Shown: piece by piece, positions 47,112 to 54,472 of the stretch | Layout: each line of letters begins with the position of its first letter | Numbering within the stretch: the stretch's first letter is position 1 | NCBI RefSeq assembly: GCF_002994615.1 | Contig: NZ_PVNK01000211.1 | Coordinates: 1 to 54,472 of the forward strand | Length of the DNA: 54,472 nt | Origin: Enhygromyxa salina | Lineage (GTDB): Bacteria > Myxococcota_A > Polyangia > Nannocystales > Nannocystaceae | Reading direction: 5' to 3' | Position numbers and translations under genes: made by a program | Notes under the pieces: generated by a model | What the model was told of the DNA's origin: nothing | Seen by the model: only the letters and a program-made list of their open reading frames with translations | Database searches by the model: none

Positions 47112-50100
47112 ATGACGGACGCGCTCGACTCCCTCCTCGATCGCTTCGAGGCCCTCGGCCCGCTCGGCGAGGGTGGCATGGGCACGGTCTCGCTCGCCTA
47201 CGACCGGCGGCTCCGAACTCGCGTCGCGCTCAAGACCGTCGGGTATGTGACCGGCAAGGCCCTGCTCCGCTTCAAGCACGAGTTTCGCTCGGTCAAGGGG
47301 CTCTCGCACCCCAACCTCGTCAGCCTCGGCGAGCTGCTCGAGTCCGAGGGCCAGTGGTACCTGTCGATGGAGTTCATCGACGGGCAGAGCTTCCTCGACC
47401 ACGTCCGCCCGGTCGCCGAGAGTCACCACGACTACATGTCCACGGCCCGACCGAGCCAGGTCTACGAGACCGGCAGCGGGCCGGGCAGCGGGACGATCGA
47501 GGGCAGCGTCACCGCGGTCGGCGGCAGCTTCAGCGGCGAGCACAAGACCGGCGGCAACGGGGCCGAGCTGTTCGAGGAGGGCCGCTTGCGCCACAGCCTC
47601 CTCCAGCTCATCGACGCGACCCACGTGTTGCACGAGGCCGGCCGGGTTCACCGTGACCTCAAGCCCTCGAACGTGCTCGTGACCCACGCCGGGCGCGTCG
47701 TGATCCTCGACTTCGGGCTGATCAGCGAGTTCGATGACGAGCGCGCCAAGCGAGAGACCAAGGTCGTCGGGACCCCGGCCTACATGGCGCCCGAGCAGGC
47801 CTCGGGCCTCCCGACCGGGCCCCCGGCCGACTGGTACGCCGTCGGCGTGATGCTCTACGAGGCCCTGTGCGGCCAGTGGCCGGTGGTCGGCTCACCGCTG
47901 ACGCTGATGGCCGACAAGCAGCTGGCCGTGACCACGCGGCCCAGCGAGCTCACCCATCAGCACGTGCCCGAGGATCTCGAGCAGCTGTGCATGGAGCTGC
48001 TGCGCGTCGATCCGGACGCGCGCCCGAGCGGCGAGACGATCCTGCAGTGGCTGGGCGCCGGGCCCAGGGCCTGGGGCGGCGTCCGCGACGACGGGCCCGA
48101 GGTTGCGAGCCCCCGCGAGCTGCCCTGCGTCGGGCGCGAGCGCGAGCTCGACGAGATCGCCGCGCTGTTCGAGGCCACCCGGACCAAGCAGGCCCAGCAG
48201 ATGCTGGTCTTGGGCGACTCCGGGATCGGCAAGTCGGCGCTGGTCCGCGAGGCCGTCGACCGCTTCTCGGCTCAGGTCAACGCCCGGCCCTGGGTCCTGC
48301 GCGGCCGCTGCCACGAGCACGAGCAGGTCCGCTTCAAGGCCTTCGACACCCTCGTCGACCAGCTCAGCATCGAGCTGCCCGAGCGCTTCGGCCTGGCCGA
48401 GATCCGCGAGCTGCTGCCGCGCCAGGCCTGGCTGCTGTGCCGCGCGTTCCCGGTCCTGCAGCGGGTCCACGCGTTCGCGGAGATGGGCGTGCGCCACGGC
48501 TCCTGGCAGCACCGCGGCGCGCTCCAGCGCCAGATGTTCGCCGCGTTCCGCGAGCTGTTCTCGCGCCTCGCGGAGCGCAGCCACCTCGTCCTCGTGGTCG
48601 AGAACCTCCAGTGGGCCGACCCCGACAGCTGGGCGCTGCTCTCGGCCCTGACCTCGGGCACCGACGCCCCGCCGATGGCGGTCCTCGCAACCGGCCGGAC
48701 CGAGCTGCTCGACGCCCCGCCCGAGCCCGCCCTGCCCTTCTTGGCCTCGCCGACGCTCGAGCGGATCACCCTCGGCCCGTTGACCAGCGCCGACGTCACC
48801 AAGCTCGCCGAGCTCCACGGTCGCCCCGTCGACGGCGACTCGGCCCTCGCCCACTCGCTGATCGAGGCCGCCGCGGGCCACCCCTTCTTCCTCGACGTCC
48901 TCCTCCGCTCGACGACCGACTTCGAGGATGGCGATCCGCCCTCGCTGACCGAGTGCCTGTGGACCGAGATCGCCAAGCTCGGCGAGCAAGAGCGGGCGAT
49001 GCTCAACGTGCTCGCGATCGCCGAGCGCCCGCTCGCGCCGCCGGATCTCGCGGCCCTCGCCGGGCTCGACGGCGCCGGCCTCAACCGCGGCCTCGACATC
49101 CTCCGCGCGCGCCTGTGGATCCGCTCGAGCAGCGGCGCGCACGCCGGCCGCGTCGAGGTGTTCCACGATCAGATCCGCCAGACCCTGCTCGCGCACCTCG
49201 ACCCCGACCAGGCCCGCGACACGCACCTGGCGATCGCGAAAATGCTCGAGGAGCTCGGCGAAGATCTCGAGCGCCTCGTCACCCACTTGGTCGGCGCAGG
49301 GCGCGAGGTCGAGGCCGCGCGCTGGGCGATCGAGGCGGCCGACGCGGCGATGGACGCGATGGCTTTCGAGAGCGCGGTCGAGCTCTACGACCTGGCCCTG
49401 CGCCACCCTCCCGACGACCGGGTCAGCCGCCAGGAGCTGCTCGTGGGCCGCGCCCACGCCCTCGCGTGGACCGGGCGCGGGGTCGAGGCCGCCCACGCCT
49501 ACCTCGACGCCGAGACCAGCACCGTGTCGGTCGCCTCGGGGCTCGAGCTGCGGACCAAGGCCGCGATCCACCTGCTCTCGGCCGGCCAGCTCGACACCGG
49601 CTTCGATCTGCTCGCCGAGCTCGGCCGCGAGATCGGCCTGCCGGTCCCCCGCGGCGAGACCACGACGACCCTGCTCCTCTTGCGCGAGCGCGCGCTGCTG
49701 CGGCTGCGCGGGTTTCGACCCCGGCCCAGCGAGATCGAGCTCGGCTTCGAGGAGCGCCTGCGCCTCGAGATCTGCTCGGCGGTGTCCCGGGTCTACGCGT
49801 TCCACGACTTGTTCCTGGCCGGCTACTTCACGACCACCTACGTGCGCCTGGCCCTGCGCAGCCAGGATCCCGACAAGGTCGCGATCGCCTTGAGCCTCGA
49901 AGGGGTGACCCGCAGCTACCTCGGCCAGAACACCAAAGGCGAGGCGCTCATGACCGAGGCCGAGGCGATCCTCGCCCGGCTCGACGAGCCCGATCCCTTC
50001 GCGGTCGCCTGCGTCGCGCTCCAGCGCGGCGTCCACATCGGCCTCGTCGCCGAGGACTGCGAGTCCTACCGCGACAGCATCAACGTCGCGCTGCGCAAGC

Positions 50101-50945
50101 TCCGGCGGTCCGGACGCGCCGATCGAGGCGACGACGTCGGGGTCGCGGTCCGGGGGATCATGACCAGCCTCGCGCTGCTGATGCGCGCCGTGGCCAGCGC
50201 CCGGGCTGGCGACCTCCGCTCGCTCGAGGGTCAGCTGCGCGAGTACCTCGACGACGCCCGCGGCCGCGATGATCGCTCGGCCTTGATCCACGGCTATGTG
50301 AGCCCCGACTTCGGCATGACCCACCTGGTCCAGGGCCGACCGAAGGTTGCGCTCGAGACCCTCGACGAGGGCATGGCGCTGCTCGAGGGTCTCGGCTTCT
50401 CGCTCGGCCACCTGTCCGCGCTAGTCAGCAAGGTTCGCTGCGCGATCTACCTCGGACAGCCGGCCGAGGCCCTGCGCGCCGTACGAGAGGTCCGGGGTCC
50501 GCTGCGCAATTCAATGACGACGCGGGCGCCCGACGCGAAGGCCGAGGCGGTGAGCGCCGAGGCCTCGGCGCTCCTGGCGGCCCGCGCTCAGGGTCACGAG
50601 GTGTCCCGGCGCGTGCTGCTGCGCGCGATCAAGTACCTGCTCAACTATCCGGGCAGCTACCACCGCGCCCGCGGCCAGGCCTACCACGGCGTGCTCCTCG
50701 CCCAAGATGGCGACCGAGAGGGCGCGCGCGAGAGCCTCGAGGCCGCCCTCGCCAGCTTCGAGCGCTGCCGGGCCCTGCCCTACGCCGCCGCCACGCGCCT
50801 CGCTGTCGCTTCGCTGATCGACGATCGCAAGGGCGGCCTCGACCACCGCACGCAGGGACTGCGCTTCTTCCTCGACGCTGGCGTCGTCGAGCCCGAGCGC
50901 TTCGCCGAGGCGTTGATCCCCGGCCTGGGCCTGGCCAAGCCCTGA
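47112..50945 (+). CDS. Giant Ser/Thr kinase, AAA ATPase and TPR protein
   Basis: 1277 residues. Kinase domain about 12-310: LGEGGMGTVSLAYD, Lys in VALKTV, VHRDLKPSNVL, ILDFGLIS, YMAPEQAS. A Gly/Ser-rich insert of about 60 residues (about 105-155, GSGPGSGTIEGS) interrupts it before the catalytic loop. AAA_16 ATPase: VGRERELDEIAALFE, Walker A LGDSGIGKSALVREA (about 365), Walker B LVLVVENLQWADPDS. A long TPR/MalT-like helical region fills the rest. It follows the paralogous 1450-residue kinase by 78 bp and probably arose by duplication with loss or gain of the cyclase-like domain. Confidence 0.92.
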   Translation: MTDALDSLLDRFEALGPLGEGGMGTVSLAYDRRLRTRVALKTVGYVTGKALLRFKHEFRSVKGLSHPNLVSLGELLESEGQWYLSMEFIDGQSFLDHVRPVAESHHDYMSTARPSQVYETGSGPGSGTIEGSVTAVGGSFSGEHKTGGNGAELFEEGRLRHSLLQLIDATHVLHEAGRVHRDLKPSNVLVTHAGRVVILDFGLISEFDDERAKRETKVVGTPAYMAPEQASGLPTGPPADWYAVGVMLYEALCGQWPVVGSPLTLMADKQLAVTTRPSELTHQHVPEDLEQLCMELLRVDPDARPSGETILQWLGAGPRAWGGVRDDGPEVASPRELPCVGRERELDEIAALFEATRTKQAQQMLVLGDSGIGKSALVREAVDRFSAQVNARPWVLRGRCHEHEQVRFKAFDTLVDQLSIELPERFGLAEIRELLPRQAWLLCRAFPVLQRVHAFAEMGVRHGSWQHRGALQRQMFAAFRELFSRLAERSHLVLVVENLQWADPDSWALLSALTSGTDAPPMAVLATGRTELLDAPPEPALPFLASPTLERITLGPLTSADVTKLAELHGRPVDGDSALAHSLIEAAAGHPFFLDVLLRSTTDFEDGDPPSLTECLWTEIAKLGEQERAMLNVLAIAERPLAPPDLAALAGLDGAGLNRGLDILRARLWIRSSSGAHAGRVEVFHDQIRQTLLAHLDPDQARDTHLAIAKMLEELGEDLERLVTHLVGAGREVEAARWAIEAADAAMDAMAFESAVELYDLALRHPPDDRVSRQELLVGRAHALAWTGRGVEAAHAYLDAETSTVSVASGLELRTKAAIHLLSAGQLDTGFDLLAELGREIGLPVPRGETTTTLLLLRERALLRLRGFRPRPSEIELGFEERLRLEICSAVSRVYAFHDLFLAGYFTTTYVRLALRSQDPDKVAIALSLEGVTRSYLGQNTKGEALMTEAEAILARLDEPDPFAVACVALQRGVHIGLVAEDCESYRDSINVALRKLRRSGRADRGDDVGVAVRGIMTSLALLMRAVASARAGDLRSLEGQLREYLDDARGRDDRSALIHGYVSPDFGMTHLVQGRPKVALETLDEGMALLEGLGFSLGHLSALVSKVRCAIYLGQPAEALRAVREVRGPLRNSMTTRAPDAKAEAVSAEASALLAARAQGHEVSRRVLLRAIKYLLNYPGSYHRARGQAYHGVLLAQDGDREGARESLEAALASFERCRALPYAAATRLAVASLIDDRKGGLDHRTQGLRFFLDAGVVEPERFAEALIPGLGLAKP

Positions 50946-50974
50946 CCCGACCCAACGCGCAGCGGGCGGCCATG

Positions 50975-51056
50975 GGAGCGAGGAACGCGAGCGACCGGCC
51001 GCTCGCGGCCCGGCGTGGCGAGGTGCAGGGCGGCTGCGGGGGTCCAAACAGCCGTG
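50975..51056. repeat. Dispersed hairpin repeat, third locus
   Basis: Same orientation as the other two loci: gagcgaggaacgcgagcgacc, stem GGCCGC-TC-GCGGCC at 50998-51011, gcgtggcgaggtgcagg, gcggctgcgggggtc. It starts 30 bases after the kinase stop and ends 20 bases before the next GTG. Here the upstream gene is on the plus strand, so the element is inverted relative to its 3'-neighbour gene compared with the first two loci. The C6/G6 hairpin part is absent. Confidence 0.8.
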
Positions 51057-51076
51057 GTCACTGCTACTATCCCTTC

Positions 51077-51679
51077 GTGCTCGACCGCATCGCGCTCTCT
51101 CTCGCGTTTGTCGGCCTCTGCGTCGGCTCGATCGGCTGCGCGACTCAGGCCGCCGTGGTCGCCGCCGACGGATCGCACCGCCTCCTGGCCCGCGACGCCA
51201 ACACCGGGATCACCGTGGTCCTGACGACCGAGACCTGGGAGGGCGACTCGGCCTACGGCGAAGATCTGACAATCGTCCACGTCCTGGTCGCCAACATGGG
51301 GCCCTCGCCCGTGTTGCTGGCCCCGGGCGACTTCGAGCTGCGAGATCGCCGGGGCTTCGACTACGTGCTCTACGACGCTGGCGGCGCGTTTCAGGCCGTG
51401 CCCGCTGGCGCCGATCCCAACGCCTACGCCCAGCAACAGCTGGGCTACGACCCCGGGCGCAGCCTCAACTACGAGACGGTCCGAACCGACGACGCCGAGC
51501 TCGGCCGCCTCGCGCTGCCCTGGGGCGTGCTGCTCCCGGGCACGCAGATGCGCGGGTTCCTCTACTTCGAGGATCTCCGCGACAGCGCCAACCACGCCAC
51601 GCTGAAGTGGCACGCTCAGACGCCGGAGCACCAGCCGCTCGCCGAGTTCGGCTTCGACCTCCACGTGTCCCGGCGTTGA
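51077..51679 (+). CDS. Lipoprotein, function unknown
   Basis: 200 residues from the GTG at 51077. Lipoprotein signal LSLAFVGLCVGSIGCATQ. The mature part is an Ig-like/beta-rich domain (TGITVVLTTETWEGDS, LTIVHVLVANMGPSPVLLAP, GVLLPGTQMRGFLYFEDL), similar in pattern to proteins that measure non-covalent surface contacts, but no family is assigned. The frame runs upstream through the repeat, which is not part of the protein. Confidence 0.75.
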   Translation: MLDRIALSLAFVGLCVGSIGCATQAAVVAADGSHRLLARDANTGITVVLTTETWEGDSAYGEDLTIVHVLVANMGPSPVLLAPGDFELRDRRGFDYVLYDAGGAFQAVPAGADPNAYAQQQLGYDPGRSLNYETVRTDDAELGRLALPWGVLLPGTQMRGFLYFEDLRDSANHATLKWHAQTPEHQPLAEFGFDLHVSRR

Positions 51680-51687
51680 GCCCACGC

Positions 51688-52545
51688 TCAGGCGCCTGGC
51701 AAGATGCAAAGGCCCACGTCTTCGTAGGTCGGGGGCGCGAGGCCCTCCTCGAAGAAGGGCGTGCACTCGGTCCCCTCTTGCGGGCAGTCCGGCGCCGCGA
51801 GGTCACAGTAGGCCGCGCAGCAGCTCGATCCGGAGCAGCTCGGGAGCACCTCCGCGGCGGCGCAGGTCAGGCCCGGCGCGCAGTCGTTGATGTACGCGCA
51901 GGCCTCGGCCTCCGGGATCTCGCCAGCCGTGAAGATGCATTGAAAGTCGTTGTTGGCCCAAAAGCAGCCCAGGCCCTCGGAGCAGCCCTGAAGCAGGGGA
52001 TCGCAGGTATCGATGCACAGCGTGATCGAGCCTTCGTTGGCGATCAGACACGAGGTCCCGGGGTCGCACAGGGGGCTGTCGGCGCTCCCGTCGCAAAACG
52101 AAGTGCACACGCCCTCGAGCTGCCCGTCGACCTCCATCACGTCCCAGCAGTGTGACTCGGGCCCGCAGGAGTCCGTGGCCAGCGAGGTTCCTTCATAGGT
52201 GCAGCTGTCCCCGGGCTGCCCCTCGCCGAGCACGGGCACGCACTTGTTCGCGTCCCAGTTGCCGCCCGTGCTCCCGTAGGGGACGCACTTCTCGCCGCCG
52301 GGGCAGTCTTGCGCCCACGGATCGCACTCGGCCTCGCCGTCGCCGATGTCGGGCACGAAGCTGGCCTCGCCCTCGGTCGTTTCGGTCTCGTCGCCGTCGG
52401 GATCCCCGAGATCGCTGGCCCCACTCGTCTCGGTGGCTCCAACGTCCTCGCCACCGGTCTCGCCGACGAGCTTCGGGCCGTCGCCACAGGCGAGGAGTCC
52501 GGCGCTTGCAATCACCACTAGCCAACGGTTAGCTTCCTGCATCAT
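51688..52545 (-). CDS. Cys-rich lipoprotein, paralogue 1
   Basis: 285 residues. Lipobox ASAGLLACGD, an acidic Thr/Gly/Asp linker (about 22-65), then a Cys-rich body of about 24 cysteines: ECDPWAQDCPGGEKCVPYGS, CTYEGTSLATDSCGPESHCW, TCDPLLQGCSEGLGCFW, and the end TYEDVGLCILPGA. Closely paralogous to the gene at 52714-53604. A surface or periplasmic disulfide-rich protein of unknown role. Two adjacent ATG codons start it; no Shine-Dalgarno is seen and the best promoter places the transcript start at the ATG. Confidence 0.85.
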   Translation of the reverse strand: MMQEANRWLVVIASAGLLACGDGPKLVGETGGEDVGATETSGASDLGDPDGDETETTEGEASFVPDIGDGEAECDPWAQDCPGGEKCVPYGSTGGNWDANKCVPVLGEGQPGDSCTYEGTSLATDSCGPESHCWDVMEVDGQLEGVCTSFCDGSADSPLCDPGTSCLIANEGSITLCIDTCDPLLQGCSEGLGCFWANNDFQCIFTAGEIPEAEACAYINDCAPGLTCAAAEVLPSCSGSSCCAAYCDLAAPDCPQEGTECTPFFEEGLAPPTYEDVGLCILPGA

Positions 52546-52551
52546 GAAACT

Positions 52552-52579
52552 AATATACCTACTTTAAATATTAAAGCAA
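52552..52579 (-). promoter_or_regulatory. Candidate promoter of paralogue 1, possibly leaderless
   Basis: On the minus strand TTGCTT (52574-52579), 16-base spacer, TATATT (52552-52557). The predicted start falls at about the ATG at 52545. The spacer contains CTTTAA-ATA-TTAAAG (52562-52576), a perfect AT palindrome that could bind a regulator. Confidence 0.35.
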
Positions 52580-52661
52580 AGTAAACTCACCCGTTCATCT
52601 TCTTTATTAATGAATGTTGAAGTTCATGAATTACTGGCAGTGAACAGGAGCTCGAGAACCA

Positions 52662-52692
52662 CGAAAAAGGCCACCCTCGCGGGTGGCCTTCT
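52662..52692 (-). terminator. Rho-independent terminator of paralogue 2
   Basis: Read on the minus strand: AAGGCCACCC-GCGA-GGGTGGCCTT, a perfect 10-bp stem (52667-52690), followed by TTT. It starts 23 bases after the stop of the 52714-53604 gene. The clearest intrinsic terminator in the window. Confidence 0.88.
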
Positions 52693-52713
52693 CGTCGTTG
52701 GAGTGAGCCTGAA

Positions 52714-53604
52714 TCAGGCGCCGGGCAGGATGCAGACGCCGACGTCCTCGTATCCGGGAGGCGCCATGCCTTCCTCGAAGAAGGCGGAGCACTCGGTGCC
52801 CGCGAGCGGACACACCGGCTCGCTGAGGCTACAGAAGTCGCCGCAACAGGCCGAGCCAGCGCAGTCCGGCATCACTTCGGCGTTGAGGCAGGTGTCACCG
52901 ACCTCGCAGTCGTTGATGTAGCCGCAGGTCTCGCCGGTCGGGATCTCGCCCGAGGTGAAGATGCACTGGAAGTCGCTGACTGCCCAGAAGCAAGCGAGGC
53001 CCGCAGCGCAGTCCTGCAAGAGGGGGTCGCACTGGGTGATGCACATGGTGATCGACCCTTCGTTGGCGATCAGGCACGAGGTGCCTGGCTCACAGATCGG
53101 GTCGTCCGCGGTGCCGGAACAGAAGGCGGTGCACACGCCGACGTTCTGGCCGTCGACGTCCATGACGTCCCAGCAGTGGGAGGTCGCGTCGCAGTCGTCG
53201 GTCGCCTCGACGACGCCGGCGTAGGTGCAAGTGTCACCGGGGACGCCCGCACCGGTCACGGGCACGCACTTGTTGGCGTCCCAGTTTCCGCCCGTGCTCC
53301 CGTAGGGGACGCACTTCTCGCCGTCGGGGCAGTCCTGCGCGAAGGGATCGCACTCGGACACGCCACCAAAGTCGTCTTCGGGCACGAAGGTCAGGCTCGT
53401 GCTGGGATCCTCGGTGTCGGTGCCGTCGTCCTCGCCCTCGCCGGAGTTGCCGGTCTCGCCGGGGTCACCGTCGCCGTCACCGTTGTTGGTGTCACTGGCC
53501 GTCGCCGCGCCGCTGTCAGCGGGCTGATCGTCCTTTGCACAGCCAGCGAGCGCCAAGCTCATCGAACCGCACAGCATCATGGAAAGCACAAGCGTCTTCT
53601 TCAT
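52714..53604 (-). CDS. Cys-rich lipoprotein, paralogue 2
   Basis: 296 residues from the ATG at 53604, with GAGGG five bases upstream. Lipobox SLALAGCAKD, then a Gly/Asp/Thr linker (NNGDGDGDPGETGNSGEGED) and the same Cys-rich body as paralogue 1: CVPYGSTGGNWDANKCVPV is identical in both, as is SCLIANEGSIT. Both end YEDVG-CILPGA. The strong conservation of the core against fully different linkers points to selection on the disulfide-rich domain. Function unknown; likely outer-membrane anchored. Confidence 0.9.
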   Translation of the reverse strand: MKKTLVLSMMLCGSMSLALAGCAKDDQPADSGAATASDTNNGDGDGDPGETGNSGEGEDDGTDTEDPSTSLTFVPEDDFGGVSECDPFAQDCPDGEKCVPYGSTGGNWDANKCVPVTGAGVPGDTCTYAGVVEATDDCDATSHCWDVMDVDGQNVGVCTAFCSGTADDPICEPGTSCLIANEGSITMCITQCDPLLQDCAAGLACFWAVSDFQCIFTSGEIPTGETCGYINDCEVGDTCLNAEVMPDCAGSACCGDFCSLSEPVCPLAGTECSAFFEEGMAPPGYEDVGVCILPGA

Positions 53605-54136
53605 TTTTTCCCTCGGTTTGAAACTTTCTCGTCGTGGATCTGGGTGATCAACAGCCATGTAACACGATGGGCCACGTGGCTGGGTATGCGTGTGGCACGC
53701 GTGTGATGAGCCAAGCGCGTTACTCAAACCATTACATACCGAAACGAAAAAACGCAACACTAATTCGAGCTGCCAATTCTCACTTTCTAGACAAAAGTTA
53801 TCTTGCTGGCGCAGTCTCCACCGAAATTTCATGAATTTAGTTCACAAAACAGTCTTATCCTGCGGAAGAAGCGCCTCTTCGCCATGGGATCTCCGACCAT
53901 GAGATCCCTCTGCGACGAAACCCGAGCAAAACACGACGGCGATCACTCGTACCGCCGCCGCGCGTTCGCGCGGATCCGACTCGGTTGAGATCGCCGCCTC
54001 GTGGCGAAATTACCGGTTTTCTCGCCGATCATCACCATTTCTGGCGTTGACACCCGAACGAGCTTGTCTCTATCCTGCGCGTCGCCATACGCGGCTCACA
54101 TCGAGCCCGCAAGCGCATGCATCCAAGGGAGCCGTC
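53605..54136. other. AT-richer intergenic region between divergent genes
   Basis: About 530 bases without a gene. It holds the leader of paralogue 2, a TTCATGAA palindrome at 53828-53835 (also found upstream of paralogue 1 at 52623-52630), a perfect stem-loop GGGATCTC-CGACCAT-GAGATCCC at 53886-53908, and the promoter at 54047. Small open frames here lack motifs. Confidence 0.6.
54047..54076 (+). promoter_or_regulatory. Sigma70-type promoter of the last gene
   Basis: TTGACA, a perfect -35 (54047-54052), 18-base spacer, TATCCT (54071-54076). Predicted transcript start near 54083, some 54 bases before the TTG start. Confidence 0.6.
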
Positions 54137-54472
54137 TTGAGCGCACCGAAGAAAGGAAAGGACCTCAGCGCCTTAAAGGCCCGTCTGGCCAAGAAGGCTG
54201 CGGCCGGAGCCCCAGAGGCCCCAGCTGACAGCCCCGCGCCCGACGTGCCCGCCCCAGGCGAAGTCCAGGCCGCCGTACCGGCACCCGGGGAGGTCAAGCC
54301 CCCCGTCGCCGACATCCCGGCCCCGGGCGAGGTCAAACCACCCGCAGCCGACGTTCCGGCTCCGGGCGAGGTCAAGAAGCCGGTCGACATCCCGGCCCCG
54401 GGCGAAGTGCTGCAAGCGCAGCCCGAACCCGCCCCAGCCCCGGCGGCCGCCGCCCCAGCGACCGCCGCCCCC
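54137..54472 (+). CDS. Pro-rich repeat protein, N-terminal part only
   Basis: 112 codons, open to the window end. TTG start at 54137 with AAGGGA six bases upstream. It begins LSAPKKGKDLSALKARLAKK, a basic helix, followed by at least five repeats of the type PAPGEV with spacers such as KPPVADI, then an Ala/Pro-rich run. No signal peptide. The region is disordered and probably a linker ahead of a folded domain outside the window. The type of protein cannot be said. Confidence 0.7.
   Translation, partial: MSAPKKGKDLSALKARLAKKAAAGAPEAPADSPAPDVPAPGEVQAAVPAPGEVKPPVADIPAPGEVKPPAADVPAPGEVKKPVDIPAPGEVLQAQPEPAPAPAAAAPATAAP

Overview
The window is about 54 kb of very GC-rich DNA that looks chromosomal and, by inference, comes from a Nannocystaceae-like myxobacterium (Myxococcota). 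The signs are many lipoproteins with acidic Gly/Asp linkers after the lipobox, Cys-rich secreted proteins, four eukaryotic-like Ser/Thr kinases (two fused to AAA ATPase and TPR modules), an RCC1-repeat fragment, and a MoxR/vWA/FHA gene set. I saw no rRNA, tRNA or CRISPR array.

Layout. 1-502: tandem and nested GC-rich hairpin repeats. 503-9548: housekeeping block with a ThrE-type exporter divergent from an Lrp regulator, a lysophospholipid acyltransferase, an SDR protein, uracil-DNA glycosylase, a UbiA prenyltransferase, an envelope protein, and a cbs-cgl pair for transsulfuration. 9734-24291: an accessory, defence-like region with an XRE regulator plus winged-helix partner, an ECF sigma factor divergent from a transmembrane kinase, a Cys-rich exported protein, a two-gene McrBC-type restriction module, IS66 remnants next to a truncated RCC1 gene, a GT-C-like membrane protein, an IS66 tnpA/tnpB pair, an AlbA_2 (Schlafen-like) protein of clearly lower GC, and small lipoproteins, one apparently frameshifted. 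24373-29472: envelope and metabolic genes (PNGase F-like lipoprotein, MDR oxidoreductase, an OmpA lipoprotein with its lipoprotein partner, a beta-barrel protein).

29525-38865 is the most distinctive gene cluster: TPR-HEAT protein, vWA protein, RavA-like MoxR ATPase, two unrecognised proteins, and a divergent TPR-FHA protein. 40429-50945 holds three cytoplasmic Ser/Thr kinases, two of them giant kinase-AAA-TPR proteins in tandem. FHA domains bind phosphothreonine, so a kinase-to-FHA-to-MoxR/vWA connection is a reasonable but untested hypothesis. 51077-54472: lipoproteins, including two Cys-rich paralogues, and the start of a Pro-rich repeat protein cut by the window edge.

The main non-coding novelty is a mosaic intergenic repeat at three loci (1-502, about 35606-35778, about 50975-51056). 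Its stem-loop keeps its pairing although the stem sequence differs between loci.
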